Assembly: GCA_964016875.1 (NCBI GenBank) | Contig: OZ024724.1 | Span: 36,913,786 to 36,977,785 of the forward strand | From: Fallopia convolvulus | Taxonomy: Eukaryota; Streptophyta; Magnoliopsida; Caryophyllales; Polygonaceae | Length of the DNA stretch: 64,000 nt | Direction of reading: 5' to 3' | Part shown: piece by piece, positions 11,296 to 21,415 of the stretch | How the letters are laid out: every line of letters starts with the position of its first letter | Numbering within the stretch: the stretch's first letter is position 1 | Translations under genes and position numbers: made by a program | Notes under the pieces: model-generated | The model's input: only the letters and a program-made list of their open reading frames with translations | The model's database searches: none | Told to the model about the DNA's origin: nothing

Positions 11296-12438
11296 TGATA
11301 ACGGTGAAATGGTCGTGCAAATCACAGTTATACAAAAGAGTCCGAACAAACCTAAAGATTATAGTCTTAGGGAAATAAGGGTCGAATCCTCAGAGAGGTA
11401 GATTTATCTTTTATGTGAATTTTATGTCAAATCAAGTAACAACAAGGAGTTTGTAAATTAAACTAATTGTCAAGCATGCAAAAACTAGTAAAGAAATTAT
11501 AGTTGATCATATTGGGAACACACTTAGTCAAACAGAGATCCACATTCGTATGACAAGTTGATCATAGATTTCACTCAATATCGCATGCACATGGAATTCC
11601 AATTCCTTTTCAAATATAATTTATAGCACAACCAGATGCTATCAATCCTAATGAATTGAATAACCCTGAAACCATCAATATTCAATTCAAAAGCAGCATT
11701 AAGCATAGGAATAAAGGCAGGATACAAATCTAGCATAAAACAACCAGCTTTTATCCTAGATCGCAATTCAACTCTTTTCTGCAATAGACTAGCACAACCA
11801 GATACTAGTACAATGCAATTTGCTACTATGAAATAGAGAAACTCAATTAGTAGTTCTTAGATTTAGCAATAGAGATTTAACAACAACAATCCTAGAAATT
11901 GCTGAAATCAATCACATAAACAATTCATTCAATAAAGTAAAATAATTCCATGCAATAGATAAAGAGTAGAAATCTCACAACTGAAAGTCAAAACGAAGGC
12001 TTCAAACTATCTAATTAAGCAATAAGGCTTAGTTCTCCATGAAAGCTAAAAACGCAAAAGTCTGAAAGAAAGAATAATGATAATAGATGAGAGGTGCAAC
12101 TTTCATAACCCTAATATATAAAACTAGGTCTAAAAAGTATATCCAAAAATACATAGATCTCGAAATAAAGCTGATACAACTAAACCAATAGGAATAAAAC
12201 TTGTGGCGTCACAAGGAACTCTGCATTGTGAGAGGCGGCGGGCGCCGCTTGGTCGACAACGGTCGCCGTCAGCACCGGAACGCTTTTTCCCTTTTTTCTT
12301 CAATCCAGCTCTAAATCCCAAAATAATGCATCTTTGGGTCTTCTACCTCCAAGCAGTAGATAGTCTTCAAAAGACCTAGAAAGACCATAAATATATGCTA
12401 AAACCCCTCCTAAATACACAACATAATTGTGCATATCA
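11296..12438 (-). repeat. 5' LTR of the Athila-like element
   Basis: The LTR begins TGATAACGG and ends GCATATCA on the plus strand, giving TG...CA ends with a TGATA/TATCA inverted pair. It is 1143 bp. Its inner edge is fixed by the PBS. Its outer edge is fixed because Tat2 antisense-gene homology resumes at 12439-12440. It contains GGCGNNCGCC dyads at 12237 and around 12260. There is no partner copy in the window for a divergence estimate. Confidence 0.8.
12234..12268. repeat. GGCGNNCGCC dyad pair inside the Athila-like LTR
   Basis: GGCGGGCGCC (12237-12246, within a longer GC-rich run from 12234) and CGGTCGCCG (12260-12268) are 23 bp apart, start to start, as at 5603/5626. Confidence 0.65.
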
Positions 12439-12439
12439 C

Positions 12440-12740
12440 TGTCCCCCGGCCAAGTACTCCCTCAAGCTTAGAGACTCTTGCTAGTTGTTGACCTTCTCTA
12501 CTCTTCTCATGACATCCCCTTCAAAACTGTTGAGCAATTATCGTCTCTCTAAAGGTGGTCCTGGCCGCATTACCCTAAAAACTCTAGAAAACAAGTCCGA
12601 CCTGATCTACAATATGTCGAAGTCTGACCGGGGCTGGGTTGACAATTTTTTCTTCGTAAATCTGTCTTATTTGGGGATCGATACTTCTTTTCTGAAACCC
12701 CGTTGGCATGCAACAGGAAGTATTTTTTCTATTTGCTCAT
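12440..12740 (+). pseudogene. Tat2 antisense gene, 3' half of exon 1
   Basis: The translation matches exon 1 of the Tat1 antisense gene (SKGGPGRITLKT, SKSDRGW, FFFV, LGIDTSF and a final RW). Homology starts right at the Athila-like LTR border, at a stretch matching the Tat1 text before its LLLSVD box. A frameshift lies near 12535. The exon 1 donor position reads CAACAGGAAGT where Tat1 has CAACAGGTAGT, so the GT donor is lost. The chromovirus target site (CTCAT, 12736-12740) lies just beyond, inside intron 1. Confidence 0.78.
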
Positions 12741-13887
12741 TGATACGTGATTGCCCCGGAATCCTCCGTAGAAAACCTCGTATTTGACCACACAAGTCCC
12801 GATCTTGCCTAGTAATCCTTGATTCAACCTGAATTTGCTAACAAAGTCAATAACTTGCGATCCAAGTAACACAATAACGAACTGATTGAATGAATGAAAG
12901 CACTCGATCTGATTTATTGATATTCAATTTTGATAGCTCAAACGGATTGGCTCTAACGCTAAATCCGAATGATTAACTAGTTTGATCTTTAACAATCACA
13001 ACTAGAACAATCTAATTGAATGAACGATAACTCAGATTCGAACAAGAGAGAGAGATCGAGAATGCTATGATCGACGAAGGATGCTGATGCTGGAACACAC
13101 AAGACACAAATTGTATTTTTGAGCCCAAGGACTAGATAAACCTTTCTTAGGGTTTATCTAATCTCAAGCTGATTTTTATTAATGAAACTGAAAAGTATTT
13201 ATAGAGAATACAAAAGCTAATACTTGGGGAGCAAGGGAGAGGAGTGGCCGGCCCTAGAAGGGGAGATTAGATCTCCTTTGCTTGCTTCCCAAGATATAAT
13301 AATATCTAAATAAATCTAACTAGATTCCCTTAAATAAAATAAATCATGGCTGACTTATTTATTTAAGGAAATAATCCTAACAAACTCAAAATATCTCTAA
13401 CAAACTAAAAATATCTCTAACAACCAGGAGAGAGAAGATCAACCAACTAACATAAGCCTATTGGCTGATTTCTCTACATTATTAAAATAAATAGAAATTG
13501 TTCATAATAAAATAAATAAGATATTTTCTTCAATTTAGAATGGTCAAGTCAAAGGGTTGACTTTGACTTAAATACCAATTCATCTCACCCGGTCACTTAC
13601 TAAATTCAGCCCTAAAGTGAGACAAATTAATACATGTTTCTAAATAAAGAAATAGTGAATTTCGGCCCTCATATAATTAATCCATGGAATCCGGGCTCAA
13701 TTGATGTCGAATGCACGAGACCCACTTCGCCTTGCTAGGCTCTTCAATAACCGCTGCCAATCGAACCAAGATCGCTGTTGTGCCTTGAACAATCTTCTTA
13801 GCTCGACTTCTTGTGATTGGTCCGTCAGAAGGCACTCGAATCAACTCATCGGCGTCGGTTGGAGACATGGCAGGCTTCACTGCATCA
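12741..13887 (-). repeat. 3' LTR of the chromovirus
   Basis: On the plus strand it starts TGATACGTG and ends CTGCATCA. The last 211 bp (13677-13887) hold the end of the polyprotein coding region, including its stop codon at 13677. The left end is flanked by CTCAT. Confidence 0.92.
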
Positions 13888-15368
13888 TTCTCCTCCACTT
13901 GAACTCGAATCGTCTTTGATTCGACGTCGGAATCAAAATCTGGCACATAAAGAGATAGATCAGCCACATTAAACGTTGGATGGACATTATACTCACCAGG
14001 CAAATCGACATGGTAAGCATTAGGGCCGATCCGCTTAAGAATTCTGAACGGTCCATCTCCTCGCTGATCTAACTTGTTCTTCCTTTGATTTGGGAACCTC
14101 ACCTTCCTAAAATGCACCCAAACGAGATCTCCTTCTTCAAAGATGACCTGTTTTCGACCCTTATCAGCATGGGCCTTATACTTCAAGGATTTTCGCTCCA
14201 AATGCATCTTAGTCCTCTCATGCAGCTTCTTCACAAACTCATCCCTCTTGTTAGCTTCAAAGCTCTCTTTTCCCTTGTATGGCTGAGGCGCCATGTCCAC
14301 TGGTGTCCTCGGATTCAGCCCATAAACAACCTCAAAAGGGGTCATTTTTGTGGCTGAATGGATTGACCTGTTATAAGCAAACTCCACAAAAGGCAAAACA
14401 TCTTCCCAACGTTTGAGGTTAGCTTTAAGCATAGTTCTAAGTAAAACCCCTAACGTTCTATTAGTAACTTCAGTTTGCCCATCAGTTTGTGGGTGACATG
14501 ATGTAGAAAATAGCAATTTAGTTCCCAATTTAGACCATAGACTCTTCCAAAAATAACTCAAAAATTTAGCATCACGATCTGAAACAATAGAACAAGGAAT
14601 GCCATGCAATCTAACAATTTCCCTAAAGAACAAATCAGCAATATGCACAGCATCATCAGTCGTGTGACATGGAATAAAGTGAGCCATTTTGGAAAATCTA
14701 TCTACCACTACAAAGATAGAATCTCTACCCTTCCTAGTTCTAGGCAAACCTACAATGAAATCCATAGAAATGTCTTCCCAAGGTGAACTAGGAATAGGTA
14801 AAGACTGGTACAAACCATGGGGGTGAAGTCTAGACTTAGCTTTAGCACAAACAACACAACTCTTGACAAATCTCAGCACATAATTACTCATTTTAGGCCA
14901 ATAGTAGTGTTCTTTTAAACCTTCTAAAGTCTTTTCTAAACCCCTATGTCCTCTTGATTCATGAACCTCTTTAGTTAGAAGCCTACGTATACTAGATGAA
15001 GGAATGCACAATTTTCCAGCTTTAAACAAGTATCCATCATCAATAAAGTAGGTATCTATTTCACCCCTAGACATGCAATTCTTATAGATTTCAGCAAAGT
15101 GAGGATCACTAGCATATAATTCCTTAATCATTGCAAATCCAAGGATCTTAACATCACATTGGTTCAAGAGCACATACCTCCGAGAAAGGGTGTCAGCTAC
15201 CACATTCTCCTTGCCTTTCTTATGTTTCACAACATAAGGAAAAGTCTCCATAAATTCAACCCATCTTGCATGTCGCCTGCTGAGTCTGGATTGGCCTTTC
15301 AAGTACTTCAAGGCCTCATGATCAGAATGCTTCGCGGGTGACCCAAGCCAATAGGTACCATCTTCCAA
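13677..15368 (-). CDS. Chromovirus integrase with C-terminal tail in the 3' LTR
   Basis: A long open frame of 563 codons. It begins with the last RNase H boxes (DHEALKYLKGQ, ENVVADTLSRR), then the H-H-C-C zinc domain (HESRGHRGLEKT, CVVCAKAKS), the core with MDFIVGLP, SDRDAKF and the glutamate in DGQTEVTNRT, and a GPF/Y-type module (GDGPFRILKRIGPNAYHVDLP split around 14050-13990). The tail ends with PITRSRAKK and DPDSM-like residues. The last about 70 codons lie within the 3' LTR. The catalytic D-D-E residues are present and no stop interrupts it. The true polyprotein start is far upstream. Confidence 0.9.
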   Translation of the reverse strand: MEDGTYWLGSPAKHSDHEALKYLKGQSRLSRRHARWVEFMETFPYVVKHKKGKENVVADTLSRRYVLLNQCDVKILGFAMIKELYASDPHFAEIYKNCMSRGEIDTYFIDDGYLFKAGKLCIPSSSIRRLLTKEVHESRGHRGLEKTLEGLKEHYYWPKMSNYVLRFVKSCVVCAKAKSRLHPHGLYQSLPIPSSPWEDISMDFIVGLPRTRKGRDSIFVVVDRFSKMAHFIPCHTTDDAVHIADLFFREIVRLHGIPCSIVSDRDAKFLSYFWKSLWSKLGTKLLFSTSCHPQTDGQTEVTNRTLGVLLRTMLKANLKRWEDVLPFVEFAYNRSIHSATKMTPFEVVYGLNPRTPVDMAPQPYKGKESFEANKRDEFVKKLHERTKMHLERKSLKYKAHADKGRKQVIFEEGDLVWVHFRKVRFPNQRKNKLDQRGDGPFRILKRIGPNAYHVDLPGEYNVHPTFNVADLSLYVPDFDSDVESKTIRVQVEENDAVKPAMSPTDADELIRVPSDGPITRSRAKKIVQGTTAILVRLAAVIEEPSKAKWVSCIRHQLSPDSMD

Positions 15369-15397
15369 GAAAAGATTCTCGCCATCCCAGAAGTTGA

Positions 15398-15664
15398 CTA
15401 TTTTGGGCTTTGCTCTACAAACTCTTTAGGCCACAAATAATGAGACCAAGTTTTCAAAACCCTAATTAAAGCATACAACTCTTTATCATAAGTAGGGTAA
15501 TTCAACTCAGCCCCACTAAGCTTTTCACTAAAGTAAGCACTGGGTTTCTTGTCTTGCAAGAGCACGCCTCCTATGCCATGTCCAGAAGCGTCCACCTCTA
15601 TCTCGAATGGCTTGGAGAAGTCAGGGAGTTGAAGCACTAGGGCATGGCATAATCTGTCCTTCAA
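15398..15664 (-). pseudogene. Chromovirus RNase H with internal insertion
   Basis: Visible are FEIEVDASGHGIGGVLLQ (first Asp), NYPTYDKELYALIRVL (Glu) and SHYLWPKEFV. Directly after that the expected next box (SDHEALKYLKGQ) is displaced by roughly 80 extra base pairs (about 15415-15330), and it resumes in the 15368-13677 frame. The extra sequence matches nothing I recognise and looks like filler or a small insertion. Confidence 0.8.
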
Positions 15665-16893
15665 AGTGTTGAAGGCGTTCTCTTGTTGCTCCCTCCATTT
15701 AAAGGTTGTATCCTTCTTTGTAAGCTCGTGGAGGGGGCTGCAATTGTGCTAAAATCACGCACAAATCTCCTGTAGAAGCCAGCCAAGCCGATAAATGATC
15801 TGACCATTGTTGGTGTAGTCGGCTGGGGCCATTCTTTGATTGCCTTGATCTCGTCTTCATCTACCTTCAATCCACCTTTAGACACAACAAAACCAAGAAA
15901 AATGGTAGACTCCGAGCAAAAAGAACACTTTTTCAAGTTAACATAAAGCTTGTCTAACCTTAAAGTGTCCAAAACAGCCCTAAGATGATCTACATGTTCA
16001 TGCATGGTTTTGCTATATATTAAGATATCATCAAAGTAGACTACAACAAATCTGCCTAAGTATCTTCTTAAAACATGGTTCATAAGCCTCATACAAGTAC
16101 TAGGTGCATTAGTTAATCCAAAAGGCATTACTAACCATTCATATAAGCCATACTTAGTTTTAAAGGCAGTTTTCCATTCATCCCCTTCCCTCATCCTAAT
16201 TTGATGGTACCCACTTCTTAAATCAATTTTAGAAAAGAAATTAGCACCATGCAATTCATCAAGCATATCATCTAATCTAGGGATGGGGTGACGGTACTTA
16301 ACTGTTATTTGGTTGATCACTCTACAATCCACACACATTCTCCTTGTGCCATCCTTCTTTGGCACCAAAATCACCGGAACCGCGCATGGGCTAAGGGATT
16401 CACGCACATAGCCTTTGTCCATGAGATCTTGCACTTGTCTTTGAAGCTCAGCGGTCTCTTCTGGACTTGCTCTATAGGTTGCACGGTTTGGTAAAGAAGC
16501 GTCGGGCACCAAATCGATTTGATGCTCAATGCCTCGAATTGGTGGAAGGCCTTCTGGCAACTCTTCAGGCATCACATCTTCAAACTCCTGTAATAGATCC
16601 TGTAGACACTTTGGAAGATGTGAAATATCTTGACTAATAATAAGTATCTCTTTCCTCATAAGAAGTAAGCAATAAGAGTTAGGGAAAGAAATACTAGACT
16701 GAGTCACAAGAGAGCGCTTTTTTACACTGCCTTTCAAGCCGATTTTTGGCTCTTTCTGTAGGCGTTCTTTTTCCACATTTGTAGCTCTCTGAGTCTCTGA
16801 AGTGCTCCCAAAATTTGACCCAAAACTCTCGAGTGGATTGGGAGATAGCCCCATTTTCGTCCCAGGTGCACTGCTGGACGTGTTGCTCGGCAC
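15661..16893 (-). pseudogene. Chromovirus reverse transcriptase
   Basis: In phase with gag after the TGA at 16975. Canonical blocks are VILVPKKDGTRRMCVDCRVIN, FFSKIDLRSGYHQIRM (motif A), WLVMPFGLTNAPSTCMRLMN and VVVYFDDILIYS (YFDD motif C). The catalytic residues are all present. After the thumb (LAGFYRRFVRDFS) a frameshift near 15740 ends the frame at 15661, and RNase H continues in another frame. RT copies the element RNA into cDNA within the particle. Confidence 0.9.
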
Positions 16894-16974
16894 TTTGGGC
16901 GTTTTAGGGACATTCTCTCGGCGTTTTTCGTCCCAAACAGTAGCTCCACCTGTGTGTGATGTTGGCCCAAAATT

Positions 16975-19142
16975 TCAGCCAGAACGCTCGGGTGGAGACT
17001 GGGAAACGCCGCTTGGCTTTGTCGACGCGTCGGGCGCCGAACGTCGGGCCGCTGCTTTGGCCGTTGAATCAGCCTCTTCTTTCTCTTCCTTGGCACGCCT
17101 AAGTGCCCTAGCTTGATCTCGACGTACCTGATCCTGTAGAACTTGTTGGGGAGACAAGGGTAGAAGAGAAACTCTCCTCCTATCATAGTTAAAAGAATAG
17201 GTGTTTAATATGCCATCATAAATCACTCTCCTATCAAATAACCATGGTCTTCCTAACAAGATTTGAGTGCATTCCATGTTTACTACATCACACATAATGT
17301 CATCAACATAAGTACCAATAGCAACACGGACTAAACACTGATGGGTGACAAGATTAGGACCTTCTGAATCATTAATTCCATTGAGACCATAACTAGTAGC
17401 CCTAGGTTGGGTTTTTAATTGCAAGTGATCAACTACCTTAGCATTAATAATGTTACAGCAGCTACCACTATCAATTATCATGCATAACACTTGATTCTTT
17501 ACTGTACACCTAGTATGAAAAATGTTTTCCCTTTGATCTATCCTAGGTGTTTCTTGTAAAGTAAGAGTACGCATTGTTACCAAAGTTAGAGGCTGTTCGG
17601 TGCAACCTGGTTCAATGGCCTCTACGTCCTCCTCTTCTTGTCCATTGTTGTCCTCCTCCACTTGATTTGGAGGTATATATTCATCACTCACATATCCTCC
17701 ATTGGTGGTGAGAAGCACTTGCTTTAGATTTGGACAATCCTTGGCATAGTGACCTCTTCCTTGACACTTGTAGCACACTAAATCACGTGCCCTAGGCTGA
17801 TTTGGAGGTCCATTGGTGGGACGCCTTTGGCCTTGAAAACCTGTTGGTTTAGGTGAGCTAGAAGCTCCCTTTTGCTGCATAGAAGGGTTAGAAGAATAAG
17901 AGTTAAAATTTGAACTAGGATTAGAACCATACCTTTTTGGAGCATTCCAAGCTTCCTTCTTCTTCCTTTGTTGCTGCTCATAGAGTAGTTGGGCTGAATG
18001 TACTAAGGCATTGAGATCCTTGATTTGTTCAATCTCCAATGTGTCTTGAATGCTTTGATTCAGTCCAGCCATGAATTGGGTCCTTAGAGACCGTTGGGAA
18101 TGATGAATTCCCGCTTTAAAACTCAGATCCTCTAGCTCATTGAAGTACTCGGTTGGGGACTTGGTGCCTTGTTTGCAAGTTACAACTTTCAATCTCATGT
18201 GCTCGGTATGCTTTTCAGGCACATATTTCTTCCTCATTACAAACTTCAGCTGGCCCCAAGTTTCAATTGGTGCTAAGGCCTTTCTAATTCGATCCTCCTT
18301 CATTCTAAACCACCAATTTCTAGCGGTCCCAATAAAGTGGATGACAACAACAGCAACTTTCTCCCATTCTTCATATCCCATGTGATCTAGAATGAAATTT
18401 GTAGCCTGTTCCCACTCTAGATACTTCTCCGGATTAAGCTCTCCATTGAATGGCTCTATCTTGATCTTTATATCACGTTTCCCAAACTGATTTACAGCTT
18501 GGTTAACGTTGTTGTTGTTGTTCGGCCTTTGTAATCCATAAGCTGGTGGGAGATCCTCTACAACCTCAGCTTGGTTATAGAAATCATCTAGGGGAGGATG
18601 CCATGGGCGCCTTTCTTCCCCGGGATAGCCATACGTCACATCATCAAAAGAATTGTTGTATTGTTGATATTGTTGATGAGTGGCTTGAGGATACCGGTTT
18701 TGTGGCTGATTATAGAATTGTTGATGAGTAACCGGTGGAGTCCTCGACCCGATGCCTCTTCCTCTACCTCGGCCTGCTGTGGGGAGTAGTGAGCCGGGGG
18801 ATCATTATCTTTGTTGTAGCTAGCAAGCACGTCATGCTCTTCATCAACTAGTTGTTGCTTGCCTTTGTCGCTACCCGAGGCTTGATTTGGGTCACTTGTA
18901 AGATCGACTGCAGGGGTGCTCTTGCGACTTGCTTGAGATGAATCAACCAACGTTGCAAGTTGCTCCTCTAAACGCTTCAGTTGTGGAGCCAATGCAGCCG
19001 TGGCCAGTTCTACAGCTCGAGCCTGACCATCTCGCACACCATCACTAATGGACAACCTAATGAAGTCGATTGCTTCCTTAGTGAGGTTCAATTCTGTTGG
19101 GTTAGGTTCTAATGGAATCACCATTGTTCCTGAAACAAGCAA
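16975..19142 (-). pseudogene. Chromovirus gag and protease
   Basis: The first segment (19142-18636) opens near MVIPLEPNPTELNLT and has the coiled N-terminal part. A frameshift near 18760 moves the frame to the 18639-16975 segment. There follow the gag core (WEQATNFILDHM and AVVVIHFIGTARNWW), a zinc knuckle CYKCQGRGHYAKDC (CX2CX4HX4C, about residues 296-309) and a protease MIIDSGSCCNIINA (D-S-G active site, about residues 390-403) with ILLGRPWL. The protease-RT linker contains a repeated segment (16807-16853 against 16966-17012). A TGA at 16975-16977 interrupts the otherwise common gag-pol frame. Confidence 0.88.
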
Positions 19143-20460
19143 GAAAGTAGAGAGAGTAGTGTGTTCTAAAGCAAATCACAACAAGCAATACCACACATTG
19201 ATCAAGCCAAAACTTGCCTCAAAGCAATCCAATCAACTTAATTCAGTTTTTGGGCTGATTTGAGGGAGTACAATGGTAGATATAGTGTAGGTATGGAATA
19301 CTAATGATAATTAAAGGAAATATGCAGCTTAAGCAAATGGCAAGTATGCAATAAGACAAGCAATGCAAATAGTCCATCTATGAGCTATAAAACACATGCA
19401 ATCTCTCAATTGACTCTATGCAAGTTAATAAAGCCAAAATTCAACATGCAAGGACAGAAAATATGGTAGGCTTAGTGACTTTTATTTCGTCACTCTTTTT
19501 CTTCAAAGTGATTTCTACTTAGCTATCTTTTTAAGCAAGCAGTCACTAGGGTTGAAAGTGGCTTAAAACTAGCTGGGGTAGATCACTTTTCTTTTCTGTT
19601 TTTTTTTTTTTTGATTTTTATGCACAAACTACTCTTGTGCTATAATGATGAAACAAAACAAAGCAATGCAACAATGCAAAGGACGAAATTAAAAGGGTAT
19701 ACACGAACTGATTTTTTTTTGTTATACTAAGTGTTTTTTGCTACCAATGAAACCAACTAGAAGCCAAATTAACAAAAGAAGAAAGGGGTAGGTCGAATTG
19801 ATGGGATGCAATAGCAAAAATCAGCAAATACTAACAAGCAATATGAATCTCTATTGATCATGCAACATGAAATAAAAACTCATAAAAACTGTAGGAAGAC
19901 AATTGCTAATCTATATTGCAACGCAACTCAACCAATTCAGCCAATAAACATACACAAATCCCATAAAAATCTCCTAATTGGATAATTGCTTGAGGGGCAA
20001 GGAACAACTAAGGGATTTAGGGTTTGGGAGATCAAAGCTGAATTCCAGGGTTAGGGTTAGGGTTTCGGCTCTAGGGTTTGGAAGAATTAGGTTTAGGGTT
20101 CGGTCTAGGGTTTGGATTACGGTTTCGAACACTAGGGTTAGGGTTTCTGCCGCCAGATTAGGGTTAGGGTAAGGCTAGGGTTCGCGCAAGGGTGGGTTGG
20201 CGAACTAGGGTTTGGTGGTGTCCGATTTGGATAGGGGTGGTGGGGTTAGTCTCGGCTGGTGGTGGTGAGTGGTGCGGCAGGGGAGTGCGACACCAGGTTG
20301 TGGTGTTGGAGGGTGGTTCGTGGTGGTGGGGTGGCGGAATTATGGTGGTGGTGGTGAAAAATTCAATCTTTAGGTAAAGGTGGGATTTTTGGGATCAAAA
20401 ACTGAATCAAATCAATTAGAAAGCAAATTAAGGAAAGAAACAATTACTTGGCGAGACGCT
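19143..20460 (-). other. Chromovirus 5' leader, non-coding
   Basis: About 1.3 kb between PBS and gag has no coding frame. It includes the telomere-like tract, AT-rich sequence and a T-rich run around 19600. Confidence 0.7.
20016..20390. repeat. Telomere-like and G-rich tract in the chromovirus leader
   Basis: On the plus strand 20016-20214 holds at least eight TAGGGTTT or GGGTTAGGG units, the longest a 19-base run at 20047-20065, which read AAACCCTAA (telo-box) on the element's sense strand. From 20219 to 20390 the plus strand is rich in GGTGG/GGGG. The tract lies between the 5' LTR and gag, so in the element's 5' untranslated leader. Confidence 0.75.
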
Positions 20461-20474
20461 GGATTATGATACCA
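20461..20474 (-). promoter_or_regulatory. Primer binding site, initiator-Met type
   Basis: Minus strand TGGTATCATAATCC lies 2 bp after the LTR. The first eight bases match the TGGTATCA start of the usual plant initiator tRNA-Met site. Later bases diverge. Confidence 0.7.
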
Positions 20475-20934
20475 CTTGATACGTGATTGCCCCGGAATCC
20501 TCCGTAGAAAACCTCGTATTTGACCACACAAGTCCCGATCTTGCCTAGTAATCCTTGATTCAACCTGAATTTGCTAACAAAGTCAATAACTTGCGATCCA
20601 AGTAACACAATAACAAACTGATTGAATGAATGAAAGCACTCGATCTGATTTATTGATATTCAATTTTGATAGCTCAAACGGATTGGCTCTAACGCTAAAT
20701 CCGAATGGTTAACTAGTTTGATCTTTAACAATCACAACTAGAACAATCTAATTGAATGAACGATAACTCAGATTCGAACAAGAGAGAGAGATCGAGAATG
20801 CTATGATCGACGAAGGCTGCTGATGCTCGAATCACACACAAGACACAAATTGTATTTTTGAGCCCAAGGACTAGATAAACCTTTCTTAGGGTTTATCTAA
20901 TCTCAAGCTGATTTTTATTAATGAAACTGAAGAG

Positions 20935-20942
20935 TATTTATA
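20935..20942 (-). promoter_or_regulatory. TATA box in the chromovirus 5' LTR
   Basis: TATAAATA on the minus strand, about 460 bp upstream of the LTR's 3' edge. It is conserved in the other LTR. Transcription would start about 30 bp further on, giving an R region inside the LTR. Confidence 0.55.
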
Positions 20943-21415
20943 GAGAATACAAAAGCTAATACTTGGGGAGCAAGGGAGAGGAGTGGCCGGCCCTAGAAGG
21001 GGAGATTAGGTCTCCTTTGCTTGCTTCCCAAGATATAATAATATCTAAATAAATCTAACTAGATTCCCTTAAATAAAATAAATCATGGCTGACTTATTTA
21101 TTTAAGGAAATAATCCTAACAAACTCAAAATATCTCTAACAAACTAAAAATATCTCTAACAACCAGGAGAGAGAAGATCAACCAACTAACATAAGCCTAT
21201 TGGCTGATTTCTCTACATTATTAAAACAAATAGAAATTTTTCATAATAAAATAAATAAGATATTTTCTTCAATTTAGAATGGTCAAGTCAAAGGGTTGAC
21301 TTTGACCCAAATACCAATTCATCTCACCCGGTCACTTACTACATTCAGCCCTAAAGTGAGACAAATTAATACATGTTTCTAAATAAAGAAATAGTGAATT
21401 TCGGCCCTCATATAA

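Larger units (their letters stand above)
5603..12438 (-). mobile_element. Athila-like Ty3/gypsy retrotransposon lacking its 3' LTR
   Basis: Minus-strand order is 5' LTR (12438-11296), tRNA-Asp-type PBS (11292-11275), gag (11104-9665), protease (9417-9060), RT (9146-7593), RNase H (7565-7050) and integrase (6957-5810). The post-pol GGCAACCCGG box lies near 5758-5749. The DLGAS protease and this PBS type are typical of the Athila lineage. Coding is broken by several stops and frameshifts. No second LTR is present to the left, so the 3' end is deleted and the left limit is approximate. The right LTR edge abuts Tat2 antisense exon 1 at 12438/12439, so the element inserted there. Confidence 0.85.

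Noticed and set aside
20016..20214. True telomere or chromosome end
   Set aside because: The repeats are degenerate, short and enclosed by a retrotransposon with LTRs on both sides.
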